The notes: generated by a model from the letters alone, not told the origin. A DNA stretch of 38,617 nucleotides from Bacteroidota bacterium (GCA_023381615.1 JAMCQL010000051.1:1-38617), one strand, 5' to 3'; positions 14,420 to 23,034 are shown, counted from the stretch's first letter. Program-made: numbers and translations.

Positions 14420-15682
14420 ATGCAAAGCAAAAATGTGGTTATCCTCGGAGGAGGAGTGGGTGGTATCGTAACCGCTAATCATCTTGCGAAATTACTTCCA
14501 CCAGAAATAGAAATCATATTGATCGAAAGAAATAAGCTGTATTCCTTTCCGGCATCTTATCTATGGTTAATGGTTAACAAGAGAAAGCCGGAACAAGTTA
14601 CCGCGCAGTTACAGGACCTTGTCGATAAACGGATAACCGTTTTGTACGAGGAGGCAAAAGAAATTGATGCGGAAAATAAAATCATTGTTGCGGGAGATAC
14701 TAAAGTAAATTTCGATTACCTAGTTATCGCCCTCGGTGCCGACCTGGATAAAATGCACCTGAATAAGGAGCAATTCGGTATCCACACTTTCTTCAATTTG
14801 GAAGGTGCGGAGAAATTAAGTAAAGGGCTACAAAGTTTTGTCCCAAAGCCTCCTCCTAGAGAAGGCGGTAATGTTTGTATTGTCGTTTCTTCACTTCCTT
14901 ATAAATGTCCCGGCGCTCCTTATGAAGGTGCCATGTTGATAGCCGATTATCTTGGAAGTCGTAAATTGAAAAACCATGTGATGGTAAATCTGTATACACC
15001 GGAACCTCAGCCGCTGCCTGTCGCCGGTCCGCAGCTTGGCAATGCCATCAAAGAAATGTTGACCGCAAAAGAAATCGGCTTTCATCCGCTGCATCAACTG
15101 AGTTCAATTGATTATGATAAGAGAAAAATCGAATTTGCCTCCGGCGATTCAGTCACCTATGACTTATTGGTATTGGTACCGTCGCACAAAGCACCTGAAG
15201 CAATTTTGAAATCATCGCTTGTCGACGAGTCAGGCTGGATACCTGTTGATAAAGATACTCTGGAAACAAAAACCCCGAACATATTTGCTGTCGGTGACGT
15301 AAACTCAATTACAATTCCGGGCAAATGGAGTCTCGATAAGCCAATGAAGCTTCCGAAGGCGGGCGTGTTCGCTCATGGTGAAGCTATTACAGTCTCAGAA
15401 ATTATTGCTTCAAGAGTATCGGGCTATCATTTAAGAGGTTTCTACTGTGCCGATGGATTTTGCATGCTCGAAGCCGGGGAGGGTGTGGCCGGTTTTGCAT
15501 ACGGAGATTTCTATGCTTCGCCTCATCCTGATGTGAAGCTTAAGCGTCTCGGCAAGACGTGGCATTTGGGTAAAGTGCTTTTCGAAAAATGGTGGCTTGC
15601 TCCGGTTGGATTTAGAAAGAGAATTCTTCGGTCATCGCTGAAATTTGGTTCTGCTATCCTTAAGATCCCCGTAAGGTTGTGA
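14420..15682 (+). CDS. Sulfide:quinone oxidoreductase-like FAD protein
   Basis: A 420-residue member of the FAD/NAD disulfide-reductase superfamily. The N-terminal dinucleotide-binding motif is VVILGGGVGGIVTANHLAK and the second FAD motif is IFAVGDV. Redox-active cysteines expected of SQR are C163 (YKCPGAPYE) and C343 or C348 (FYCADGFCML). The last 40 residues are basic and hydrophobic, a likely membrane foot. SQR oxidizes sulfide to polysulfide and passes electrons to quinone. Related flavocytochrome-c and NDH-2-like proteins are alternatives, but the flanking ArsR-rhodanese and DsrE genes favour SQR. The ATG is preceded by AAAGGATAAAGA. Confidence 0.82.
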   Translation: MQSKNVVILGGGVGGIVTANHLAKLLPPEIEIILIERNKLYSFPASYLWLMVNKRKPEQVTAQLQDLVDKRITVLYEEAKEIDAENKIIVAGDTKVNFDYLVIALGADLDKMHLNKEQFGIHTFFNLEGAEKLSKGLQSFVPKPPPREGGNVCIVVSSLPYKCPGAPYEGAMLIADYLGSRKLKNHVMVNLYTPEPQPLPVAGPQLGNAIKEMLTAKEIGFHPLHQLSSIDYDKRKIEFASGDSVTYDLLVLVPSHKAPEAILKSSLVDESGWIPVDKDTLETKTPNIFAVGDVNSITIPGKWSLDKPMKLPKAGVFAHGEAITVSEIIASRVSGYHLRGFYCADGFCMLEAGEGVAGFAYGDFYASPHPDVKLKRLGKTWHLGKVLFEKWWLAPVGFRKRILRSSLKFGSAILKIPVRL

Positions 15683-15864
15683 CGCCAAGCATTTTCAGTG
15701 GATTACCAGTTGAATATGCCGAATAAGCCTGAGCACATCGGTTCACATATCATTCTAAAGTCGAGCTCGCAGGACAATTTATCGATTCTCAAAGGTTCTG
15801 GTTTTGAAATCAGAGTTGGAGCAGGTCGGCTCTCTCTTCTATTTCCATTAGGAAACATCAAGCA

Positions 15865-16446
15865 ATGAAAGTCTTTGACAGCGGAATGCCGAAGGAAGCA
15901 TACTGGAATAGTCTGTTCGACCTCCCGATTATTGTCGATTGGCTCAACTTGAAACATATCACCGCGCCGATAGTCGAGATCGGCTGCGGGTATGGTACAT
16001 TCACTCTGCCGGTGGCAAGAGGGGCAGATGTCGAGGTCTACGCTTTCGACATTGAGCCTTCGATGATTGATACGGCCAGGAGAAAAGTACAGCGGTCGGG
16101 AATCGGCAATGTACGATTTGTTCTCCGCGACGTTGTGAAAGACGGAACAGGATTGGAATCTAACATTGCCGGCATGGTCCTACTCTTCAACATTCTGCAC
16201 TTCGACGAACGGAGAATTCTGCTCGAAGAGGCGTCGCGGATCCTTAAACCGAACGGTGTGGCGGCAATTATTCATTGGAGGAAAGACATCCCGACGCCGC
16301 GTGGCACGCGCGTTTATACCCGGCCGGACCAACAGATGATTCTCGATTCTGTTTCAGGTCTTGATTTCCGCTTCGACGGCAACAGCAAGGTTCTTGAACC
16401 ATATCACTGGGGAATTCAATTGGTTAAATCAAACAAGAAAATCTGA
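15865..16446 (+). CDS. Class I SAM-dependent methyltransferase, substrate unknown
   Basis: A 193-residue Rossmann methyltransferase. Motif I is VEIGCGYGTFTLPVA, an acidic residue ends strand 2 (YAFDIEP), and the motif IV region reads MVLLFNILHF. An RILKPNGVAAIIHW stretch is typical of small-molecule methyltransferases of the UbiE type. It lies in the SQR cluster, 10 bases before the DsrE-like gene. The target could be sulfide, a thiol or a metalloid, but nothing in the sequence proves this. The 182-base gap before it holds no gene. Confidence 0.8.
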   Translation: MKVFDSGMPKEAYWNSLFDLPIIVDWLNLKHITAPIVEIGCGYGTFTLPVARGADVEVYAFDIEPSMIDTARRKVQRSGIGNVRFVLRDVVKDGTGLESNIAGMVLLFNILHFDERRILLEEASRILKPNGVAAIIHWRKDIPTPRGTRVYTRPDQQMILDSVSGLDFRFDGNSKVLEPYHWGIQLVKSNKKI

Positions 16447-16455
16447 GGAAACTAA

Positions 16456-16809
16456 ATGAACGTTCTAATTCTGATCAATGACGCACCTTATGGAACAGAA
16501 AAAGCCTACAACGCATTCAGACTCGCAATGGCAATTCAGAAAGACCACTCTGAAGTACAAGTCAACATCTTCTTGATGGCAGATGCCGTCGGCTGTGGAA
16601 TACAGAACCAAAACACTCCGCAAGGTTACTACAATATCGAGAGGATGATTAAGTCAGTCGTGTTGAAAGGCGGGAAGATAAAAGCATGCGGCACTTGTGT
16701 CGACGCACGTGGGGTGAAAAATCTGCAGCTCATCGAAGGCGTTGAGGTCAGCAACATGGCTGAACTTGCGAGGTGGACGGTGGAGGCGGATAAGGTATTT
16801 ACGTTCTGA
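16456..16809 (+). CDS. DsrE/YchN-like sulfur-relay protein
   Basis: A 117-residue DsrE/DsrF-like fold. The likely sulfur-carrying cysteines are in KACGTCVDARG (residues 77-87), and the N-terminal VLILINDAPYGTEKAYNA strand-loop is typical. Family members accept persulfide on a conserved cysteine and hand it to a partner such as TusA or a rhodanese. With an ArsR-rhodanese and an SQR-like gene in the same orientation it probably carries sulfane sulfur in the cytoplasm. GAGGAA gives a good ribosome site. Confidence 0.85.
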   Translation: MNVLILINDAPYGTEKAYNAFRLAMAIQKDHSEVQVNIFLMADAVGCGIQNQNTPQGYYNIERMIKSVVLKGGKIKACGTCVDARGVKNLQLIEGVEVSNMAELARWTVEADKVFTF

Positions 16810-16920
16810 CCGCTTCATCAAACTGATCAGTCCTGTTCAGTTGAAATTTCCTGATCCTCTGATCTTGATAGTACTCAGGCGAAGCCCTATCTTATTTAGA
16901 CCAAATATAAATGGAGATTT

Positions 16921-18117
16921 ATGGAAGCGATTGAAGAACGAAGTAATTATTCAAGGATTTGGGAGCTCCTGAAAGTCTGGGGACCGGCCTGGCTCGTCAT
17001 GATAGCCGATGTGGATGCCGCAAGCGTGATAACCGCTGCGGAGAGCGGAGCAGTGTATGGGACAAAGCTTGTCTGGTTCCTCATAGTTTTGATTGTTCCA
17101 CTCTATGTCATTCAGGAAGTGGCCGGGAGAGTGGGCGCAGTGACGAACAAAGGTTTGGGCGAGCTCATACGAGAGAATTACAGCAGGCGAACCGCTGTCT
17201 TCGCAGCCGTTCCAATGGCTTTAGTGGATATTATCAGTTACATAGTCGAGTACACAGGGGCAGCTGTCGGTTTCCAGATACTGGGAATTCCTCCCCAGAT
17301 ATCAGTGCCCATCATTTTCGTCGCACATGTTTTGTTGGTTTATAAACGCAAATACGTGCAGGCGGAAAAGCCGCTTCTCGTGATCTCTATCCTCTTTGCT
17401 CTGGCATGTGGCGCATCTGCATTTCTCACGGCTAGGAAGGGAATCGAGTTCACTCCGTTTTATTTCTCGAGTTCGTCGGATTTCTTCTTCCTTCTTGCTG
17501 CAAACGTGGGGGCAGTCATAATGCCCTTCATGCTCTTTTACCAGGCTTCGGCGACTGCTGAGAAGGGTATCACGGCAAGGAGCTTGTGGGCCGTAAGGCT
17601 CGAAACAGCCATCGGAGCGGTCGCTTCGGAAGTGATCATGGTAGCGATAGCCATCGCTGCAACAGGTGTGAATGCTGACTCGCTCAACTTTGCCTCGCCG
17701 GTGATTCTGTCCGGAGCGCTCGCAGGTGTGGCAGGAAAGTTTGCCCCGCCTGTTTTCGCGGTAGGATTGATAGCCGCCTCCTTCATCGCGCTCATAGTGA
17801 TCTCACTCGGGAGCTGCTGGGGAGTAACGGAAGCATTAGGCTGGGGAAGAAAGAACTGGTTCAAGGTTTATCTGGCGGAATCGCTGCCGGCTTTGGTAGT
17901 TCCGATAGTCACCCTCAACTTAGTCAACATGGCACTCAACCTCATGGTGCTCCAGATAATCGTTCTCATGGGGCCGGCCATCATACTCGGCTTTATATCG
18001 TCAAACAAGAGGTTGATGGGAAGGTACTCACTCGGCATGTCTAACAAGATTGTGTACTGGGTCTTCCTCACGCTCATCTTCGGCACCGGGATAGTAAGTA
18101 TTGTGTCTTTGCTTTAG
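16921..18117 (+). CDS. NRAMP-family transporter with non-canonical metal-site motifs
   Basis: A 398-residue protein with about 11 hydrophobic segments and NRAMP architecture. The first helix reads MIADVDAASVITAAESGAVY, with D30-V-D32-A-A in place of the usual DPGN. The sixth reads GAVIMPFMLFYQASA, with MPF (residues 201-203) in place of MPH. Canonical NRAMPs move Mn2+ or Fe2+ with protons. NRAMP-related Mg2+ transporters depart at these same positions, so the substrate is uncertain. GGAG lies just before the ATG. It follows the DsrE-like gene after 110 bases and may be part of the same transcript. Confidence 0.82.
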   Translation: MEAIEERSNYSRIWELLKVWGPAWLVMIADVDAASVITAAESGAVYGTKLVWFLIVLIVPLYVIQEVAGRVGAVTNKGLGELIRENYSRRTAVFAAVPMALVDIISYIVEYTGAAVGFQILGIPPQISVPIIFVAHVLLVYKRKYVQAEKPLLVISILFALACGASAFLTARKGIEFTPFYFSSSSDFFFLLAANVGAVIMPFMLFYQASATAEKGITARSLWAVRLETAIGAVASEVIMVAIAIAATGVNADSLNFASPVILSGALAGVAGKFAPPVFAVGLIAASFIALIVISLGSCWGVTEALGWGRKNWFKVYLAESLPALVVPIVTLNLVNMALNLMVLQIIVLMGPAIILGFISSNKRLMGRYSLGMSNKIVYWVFLTLIFGTGIVSIVSLL

Positions 18118-18166
18118 AATGTTCTTTGCATATCGCCTTTGGATTCCTTATTTTTTTGTGAAAGAA

Positions 18167-18565
18167 ATGACAAAGAAATTGAACGCAAATATAGCTTCGT
18201 CGGTTTCCCTCGTGCTTATTTTCTCCTTCAACGTTTCTCTCTTCTGGTGCAATGGTACCGATCGTTTTCACCGCGGAGCCGGAAACGACCAGGGAACTTC
18301 AGTCTGTTCCCTTCAAGATAAACATGCCAGCTCCCAGGAAAACACGTTTGACGTCAATCCGTCGGAATGCTCCTGCATTTGTCACGTACCGATGATCGCG
18401 ACAAACACGGCTGCCCTCTCGTATTGTTCGGTACAGTCGCGAACCGCTTATATTTCGATCTCTGGAAATCCTTCCGACTTCTCTAACCGCATCTTCCGCC
18501 CTCCGATCGCTTCACAGCTTTGCCGTTTTTCTTTTCTTTCTGACCGGCAAATTCAAATATCGTAA
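18167..18565 (+). CDS. Small exported Cys/His-rich protein ahead of the P-type ATPase
   Basis: About 132 residues from the ATG at 18167, with a basic start (MTKKLNANIAS) and a hydrophobic segment that looks like a signal peptide. The mature part holds CSLQDKH and CSCICHVPM, possible metal ligands. No family was recognised with confidence. The frame is open upstream to 18101, overlapping the NRAMP gene, but the signal peptide argues for the later start. It precedes a heavy-metal ATPase by 46 bases, which suggests a periplasmic metal-binding accessory role. The ribosome site is weak and the C-terminal part looks low in conservation, so it is a tentative gene. Confidence 0.5.
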   Translation: MTKKLNANIASSVSLVLIFSFNVSLFWCNGTDRFHRGAGNDQGTSVCSLQDKHASSQENTFDVNPSECSCICHVPMIATNTAALSYCSVQSRTAYISISGNPSDFSNRIFRPPIASQLCRFSFLSDRQIQIS

Positions 18566-18611
18566 CAAGCAGACGAAAAAATCTGTATAGAACCAGCTTA
18601 TTGAGGCAAGA

Positions 18612-20507
18612 ATGAAACAAGATGATAATAAAGAAATCTTCGACGGCAAATGGTATTCTCATCCTCCTATGCGAAACGCGCTCATCGCGGGATTATTGGT
18701 CGGCGCCGCCTTCATCATGGCACACTCCCGACTCGTCTCATCACAAATCGAAATAGGCTTCTATGTTGTAGCCATCGTTATCGGCGGTTATCATTGGATT
18801 CGCGAAGGATTCGAGGAACTGTTCGAGGAGAAAGAGGTGGGCATAGACATTCTGATGTTCGCTGCAGTTGTCGGCTCGGCAGTGCTCGGAATGTGGGACG
18901 AGGCGGCCTTTCTTGTTTTCCTGTACGGTGCAGCCGAGGGCCTGGAAGAGTACACTTATGCGAGAACAAGAGCCTCCATCAGGAAACTCCTCGACCTTGC
19001 ACCAAAGGAGGTGCGAGTCGTCAAGAATGGAGAAGAGATCGTCATGCCGGCAGAGGAAGTAGCATTCGGCGACTTATTTAACGTAAGGCCAGGTGAATCG
19101 ATTGCAGCCGATGGCGTGATTGTAAAAGGAGAGTCAAGTGTCAACGAAGCACCGGTCACGGGTGAGTCGATACCGGTTGAAAAGAGAGAAGGGATGAAGG
19201 TCTTTGCTGCCTCAATCAATCACGAAGGCGCGTTGCAGATAAAGGCAACCGCGAATTTTGCCGATAACACGTTATCGAAGATGGTCCATTTGGTTGAAGA
19301 GGCACAGGAACAGAAGAGCAATACACAGGCTTTCATTGACCGTTTCGGTCGCATTTACTCGCCGATAGTTCTCCTCGCTTCCGTGCTGCTCGCGGTGGTA
19401 CCACTCATTCTTGGCGCATTGACTTCAGAGTGGGCGATGCGGGCAGTTGTCCTGCTGGTCGCTGCGGCCCCCTGCGCCCTGGTCATGTCCACCCCTGTGG
19501 CCGTAGCCGCAGGAATCGGCATGGCGGGACGGTCAGGCATCTTAGTCAAAGGCGGTGTCCACCTCGAAAACCTCGGGAGAATCAAGGTCGTTGCGTTCGA
19601 CAAAACTGGAACACTCACAAACGGGAAGCCTGTGGTGACGGACATAGTGGCCTTGAACGGTGACCCGGAAAAGGTTCTCAGGCTTGCGAAGAGCGTCGAG
19701 AAGTTTTCCGAGCATCCTCTTGCTCAGGCAATCGTTGCAAAAGCTGAGGGAAAAGAAGTAGTAGATTCCGACGTAACCGGATTCAAGGCACTCGTAGGCT
19801 CAGGAGTAAAGGCAGAAGTCAATGGAGAAACTTTTTACGTCGGAAGCCCCGAATTGTTCGGCGGCCTGGGCATAGGTACCGCCGGGATTCCGGAACTTCA
19901 GAGGCTGACCAGAGAAGGCAAAACGGCAGTTCTTGTAGGAACGAAAGGGAACGTCTCGGGTATCATTGCTCTGCGGGATGAACCCAAGCCGACGGCCAAG
20001 GGTGTTGTCGAGCAGCTTCGCCAAAAAGGGATAAGGGTAGTGATACTGACCGGAGATAACGAGATGACGGCGAAAGCCATCGGAGAAGAACTAAGTGTGG
20101 ATGAAGTCAGAGCCGGGCTCAAGCCGGAGGATAAGATAAAAGTTGTTGAAGAGCTCCGAAATAAATACGGAGGTGTTGCAATGGTCGGAGATGGCATCAA
20201 TGATGCGCCCGCACTCGCGCGAGCGACTGTGGGCATCGCAATGGGTATTGCAGGCACCGACGCTGCCATCGAGGCCGCCGACACGGCTCTCATGGCAGAT
20301 GACCTGACGAAAGTTGTCTATGCGCTCTCACTCGGCAAGAAGTCCAGAATCGTCAGCACACAGAACATTGTCTTCTCGCTTCTTATTCTCGGCGTGCTAA
20401 TTCCATCCGCTCTCAGCGGCATTATGACTGTCACTGCTGCGGTGCTATTCCACGAATTGTCAGAGCTTATCGCGGTTGCCAATGGTCTCCGTGCGGGACG
20501 TGCTTAA
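18612..20507 (+). CDS. P1B-type heavy-metal-translocating ATPase
   Basis: A 631-residue P-type ATPase. The phosphorylation site is D330 in DKTGTLTNG. The actuator TGES, the nucleotide-domain SEHPLAQAI (HP motif), and the hinge GDGINDAPA are intact. The transport-site motif in the sixth helix is A286-P-C288, not CPC or SPC, and the last helix carries FHELSELIAVANGLR. No N-terminal metal-binding HMA domain is present. The motifs place it nearest the Zn/Cd/Co-type exporters (P1B-2 or P1B-4) rather than copper pumps, but the metal is not certain. GAGG precedes the ATG. Confidence 0.9.
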   Translation: MKQDDNKEIFDGKWYSHPPMRNALIAGLLVGAAFIMAHSRLVSSQIEIGFYVVAIVIGGYHWIREGFEELFEEKEVGIDILMFAAVVGSAVLGMWDEAAFLVFLYGAAEGLEEYTYARTRASIRKLLDLAPKEVRVVKNGEEIVMPAEEVAFGDLFNVRPGESIAADGVIVKGESSVNEAPVTGESIPVEKREGMKVFAASINHEGALQIKATANFADNTLSKMVHLVEEAQEQKSNTQAFIDRFGRIYSPIVLLASVLLAVVPLILGALTSEWAMRAVVLLVAAAPCALVMSTPVAVAAGIGMAGRSGILVKGGVHLENLGRIKVVAFDKTGTLTNGKPVVTDIVALNGDPEKVLRLAKSVEKFSEHPLAQAIVAKAEGKEVVDSDVTGFKALVGSGVKAEVNGETFYVGSPELFGGLGIGTAGIPELQRLTREGKTAVLVGTKGNVSGIIALRDEPKPTAKGVVEQLRQKGIRVVILTGDNEMTAKAIGEELSVDEVRAGLKPEDKIKVVEELRNKYGGVAMVGDGINDAPALARATVGIAMGIAGTDAAIEAADTALMADDLTKVVYALSLGKKSRIVSTQNIVFSLLILGVLIPSALSGIMTVTAAVLFHELSELIAVANGLRAGRA

Positions 20508-20518
20508 AGAAAGATGTT

Positions 20519-20545
20519 CATAACGTTTTCTGCCCCATCTGCGTC
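20519..20545 (+). promoter_or_regulatory. ECF-type promoter of the sigma factor gene
   Basis: CATAAC (20519-20524), 17 bases, then CGTC (20542-20545) followed by TTTATATG. The AAC...CGTC pair is the usual signature of ECF promoters, and the identical arrangement occurs 1.46 kb downstream before the Spy-like gene. The sigma factor probably drives its own transcription. Confidence 0.75.
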
Positions 20546-20550
20546 TTTAT

Positions 20551-21108
20551 ATGCGAGAGAAATTCTTGGAGTTAGCTGAAGAGGAACTACAAGCGGTGTT
20601 AGAACAGGCACGGCACTTTGAGCCGAAGGCCATAGCGAAGCTATCGGAATACTGTTACCCGAAGGTATTCGGCTACATCTACTATCGCGTGAACGATCAT
20701 TCCGACGCGGAAGACCTCACAGGTGAAGTCTGCCTCCGTATGGTTCAATCGATCCGGCAGCAAAAGGGATCCTTCAAGGGTTGGATTTATCGAGTGGCGT
20801 CCAATGTTGTCACTGATTTCTACCGGCGACGCGCGGTGCGTCAGGTCGTTGATCCAGCGGCCGATTCTGTCGAAGATATTGTGGATGACACAGATGAGAC
20901 CGGTCATTTGCTGAATCAAGCACAGCTAAAGGAGGGACTGTCTCATCTGACAGATGAACAACGGGAAGTGATAATACTCAAGTTCATCGAGGGGTACGAG
21001 ACCGAGGAGATAGCCCGCATGCTTGAAAAGTCGAATGAAGCCGTCAGGGCACTTCAGTTCAGGGCACTTACAACGCTAAAGAAGATACTTCAAAAGGAAA
21101 AGCGGTAG
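20551..21108 (+). CDS. ECF RNA polymerase sigma factor
   Basis: A 185-residue sigma-70 family ECF factor. Region 2 is seen in YPKVFGYIYYRVNDHSDAED and region 4 in HLTDEQREVIILKFIEGYE with the DNA-binding helix ETEEIARMLEKSNEAVRAL. The only ATG upstream of the conserved part is at 20551, which coincides with the predicted transcription start of its own promoter. The message would then be leaderless, or the true start is the GTG at 20596 (VLEQARHFEPKAIAKL), which has AGAGGA upstream and fits the usual family length. It is followed after 5 bases by a DUF5667 gene, the likely anti-sigma partner. Confidence 0.9.
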   Translation: MREKFLELAEEELQAVLEQARHFEPKAIAKLSEYCYPKVFGYIYYRVNDHSDAEDLTGEVCLRMVQSIRQQKGSFKGWIYRVASNVVTDFYRRRAVRQVVDPAADSVEDIVDDTDETGHLLNQAQLKEGLSHLTDEQREVIILKFIEGYETEEIARMLEKSNEAVRALQFRALTTLKKILQKEKR

Positions 21109-21113
21109 AATCC

Positions 21114-21968
21114 ATGGGAAAGGATCTCGAAAAAATATTCGACGATTGCATCGGCGAGCTCCGAAACGGTGGAAGCATCGAGTTAATTCTTCAGAAGTAT
21201 CCGGAACACAAATCCGAGCTCAAGCCGCTGCTTGAGCTGGTGCAAGCTATGGAGCAATTGCCAAAACCCGAACCGACAGCTGGCGCCGTCTCGGCTGCTT
21301 TAATCGGTTTAGGAGAAGAGATTGCGCATCTTCGCTCCGCCGAATCTCCGAAAATAAAAAAGAGACGCCGTTCCGTCTTTGGCAGATTCTTTCAACAGCC
21401 GCGGTTAGCATGGACGCTTAGTGTGGCTTTTGCGCTTGTACTCATGTTTGTCGGAATCAGCACTGTCTCCGCCAATAGTGTTCCTGGTGACATTCTCTAT
21501 CCGTTGAAGTTGGCGACCGAGAAAGTCAGCTTTCTCCTCGCATTCGGCTCAGAGAGAAAAGCGGAGCTTCGGCTGACTTTTTCTGAGCAGCGCACGAAGG
21601 AGATAAAACGCGTTCTGCAGAAATCGGGCAAACTCGATGAAGGACTTCTGAACGCGATGCTTAAGGAGGCTCAGTTAGCCCTGGAAGAATCGCCAAATGA
21701 TACATCAGCCTTCTTCCTTGCGAAATTGAATGCCGTGAACACCTACCAGAAGGACGTATTGGAGAGCTTTCGCCCACGGGTCGATTCGGCTAATGAGAAA
21801 ATTGTGAATAGGGCAATAGGAGTCTGTGATATGCGCGGTCGCTGGATCAAGGGAATGATGCGTGAGGAATGGGACGAAATGCCGACGCACCGACCGCCAG
21901 CAACGCATCAAGAAAGGCGTCACTCCCAAAAGCCGCAATGGGGACCAGGATGCGATTGGATGAGATAA
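21114..21968 (+). CDS. DUF5667-domain membrane protein, likely anti-sigma factor
   Basis: A 284-residue protein with a cytoplasmic N-terminus (1-100), one membrane helix (about 103-122, LSVAFALVLMFVGISTV) and an outer domain beginning NSVPGDILYPLKLATEKV, the signature of DUF5667. Its N-terminal DCIGELRNGGSIELILQKYP resembles sigma-binding regions of such proteins. Genes of this type follow ECF factors and probably hold them at the membrane until a signal arrives. The C-terminal third is rich in His, Arg and Met (RWIKGMMREEWDEMPTH), which may matter for metal or misfolding stress. It is co-transcribed with the sigma gene. Confidence 0.82.
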   Translation: MGKDLEKIFDDCIGELRNGGSIELILQKYPEHKSELKPLLELVQAMEQLPKPEPTAGAVSAALIGLGEEIAHLRSAESPKIKKRRRSVFGRFFQQPRLAWTLSVAFALVLMFVGISTVSANSVPGDILYPLKLATEKVSFLLAFGSERKAELRLTFSEQRTKEIKRVLQKSGKLDEGLLNAMLKEAQLALEESPNDTSAFFLAKLNAVNTYQKDVLESFRPRVDSANEKIVNRAIGVCDMRGRWIKGMMREEWDEMPTHRPPATHQERRHSQKPQWGPGCDWMR

Positions 21969-21976
21969 AACTACAA

Positions 21977-22003
21977 CATAACACTTTCATTATACTGTGC
22001 GTC
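21977..22003 (+). promoter_or_regulatory. ECF-type promoter of the Spy/ZraP-like gene
   Basis: CATAAC (21977-21982), 17 bases, then CGTC (22000-22003) and TTTATATGTGAGA. The motif and the following ten bases match those ahead of the sigma gene almost base for base, while the spacers differ, as expected of a shared sigma-factor recognition site. Confidence 0.75.
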
Positions 22004-22074
22004 TTTATATGTGAGATTTGAAGTTTCAAATTCTCTTCTGAAAAAAATCAAAACATACTGTAAGGAGAAAACAC

Positions 22075-22629
22075 ATGTTTAAGAAGAAACTTGTTCTTGG
22101 TGCTCTGATTCTCGGAGCAACTTCGATCCCTCTATTATTCTCGAGCTCAATATTTGCCCAAGGCTGGGGTTATGGGATGAGAGGACATCGTGATATGATG
22201 GGCATGGTGGGATGGAACCAAAATGTTCCTGAAAAGTATTGGCTTACTGCTCAACAGATTGACAATGTCAGGCAGATACGGTCAAACTATGATGACAAAA
22301 TTCTCCCTCTTCAACAAAAGCTCTACTCTTTGAGGATCGAAGCACGAGGTTATGCCTCTGATCCTGATGCCGACCTTGGAAAGATCAAGGACTACCGGGA
22401 AGAGATAAGAGGACTTGAGGGGAAGATCGACGATCTTCGATTGGATGCGAGGGGTGAAATCAACAAAGTTCTCACTAAGGAGCAAAGAGCATATTTCAGT
22501 GATAACTTCGATTGGTGGGACACAGGGCGTGGTATGATGAATGGTATGGAAGGTATGGACAATGGATACGGGATGATGAATAATATGAGAGATATGTGTC
22601 CGATGATGTCCGGATCGAGAGATTGGTAA
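22075..22629 (+). CDS. Spy/CpxP/ZraP-like periplasmic protein
   Basis: A 184-residue exported protein. A signal peptide ends near residue 28 (SSSIFAQG). The central helical part (residues 55-140) contains QQIDNVRQIRSNYDDKILPL and a long charged hairpin ending EINKVLTKEQRAYF, the LTxxQ-type repeat pattern of Spy/CpxP/ZraP chaperones. The flanks are rich in Met, His, Gly and Trp (MRGHRDMMGM and a Met-rich tail), suggesting Cu or Zn binding. Its promoter matches that of the sigma factor, so it is probably the main output of that regulator. TAAGGAG precedes the ATG. Confidence 0.85.
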   Translation: MFKKKLVLGALILGATSIPLLFSSSIFAQGWGYGMRGHRDMMGMVGWNQNVPEKYWLTAQQIDNVRQIRSNYDDKILPLQQKLYSLRIEARGYASDPDADLGKIKDYREEIRGLEGKIDDLRLDARGEINKVLTKEQRAYFSDNFDWWDTGRGMMNGMEGMDNGYGMMNNMRDMCPMMSGSRDW

Positions 22630-22764
22630 TTGGGAAAGAGATGAAGCGAGTGTGATTGTATAAGAGATGCGAGTTCTGAATTTAAGAGTCACCCAAAACT
22701 TCCGAACTCGCAACTCAAAATCTCTAACTCAGAACGGGAAACTGCAAATAAGGAGACGATAAAG

Positions 22765-23016
22765 ATGATGGGACCGAATTGTTGGTGGTGGGGACCCGGG
22801 TATTTTTTCGGAGGCCCTTGGGGCATGATGATGGGGCTTATCTTCTGGATCTTAATTATATACGGGATTTTTTATTTGATTTCTCACTTGGCAAGCCCTT
22901 CGTCGGAGATTGTCAGAAAAGAGGAAACTTCAATTGAGATTCTCAAGAAGAGGTATGCCAGGGGCGAGATCGATGCCGAGGAGTTTGCAAAAAGGAAAAG
23001 AGACTTGGAGCCTTGA
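22765..23016 (+). CDS. Short membrane protein with SHOCT domain
   Basis: 83 residues: a Trp/Gly/Met-rich start, one membrane helix (about 22-45) and a C-terminal SHOCT motif (SIEILKKRYARGEIDAEEFAKRKRDL). SHOCT domains are thought to mediate protein association. The protein resembles small SHOCT proteins found next to copper and stress genes. A paralogue-like gene lies at 33786. TAAGGAG ribosome site. The 135-base gap before it holds heptad-like repeats (CGAACTC, GCAACTC, CTAACTC). Confidence 0.85.
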   Translation: MMGPNCWWWGPGYFFGGPWGMMMGLIFWILIIYGIFYLISHLASPSSEIVRKEETSIEILKKRYARGEIDAEEFAKRKRDLEP

Positions 23017-23034
23017 CAAAAAACAGAAAGGAAG

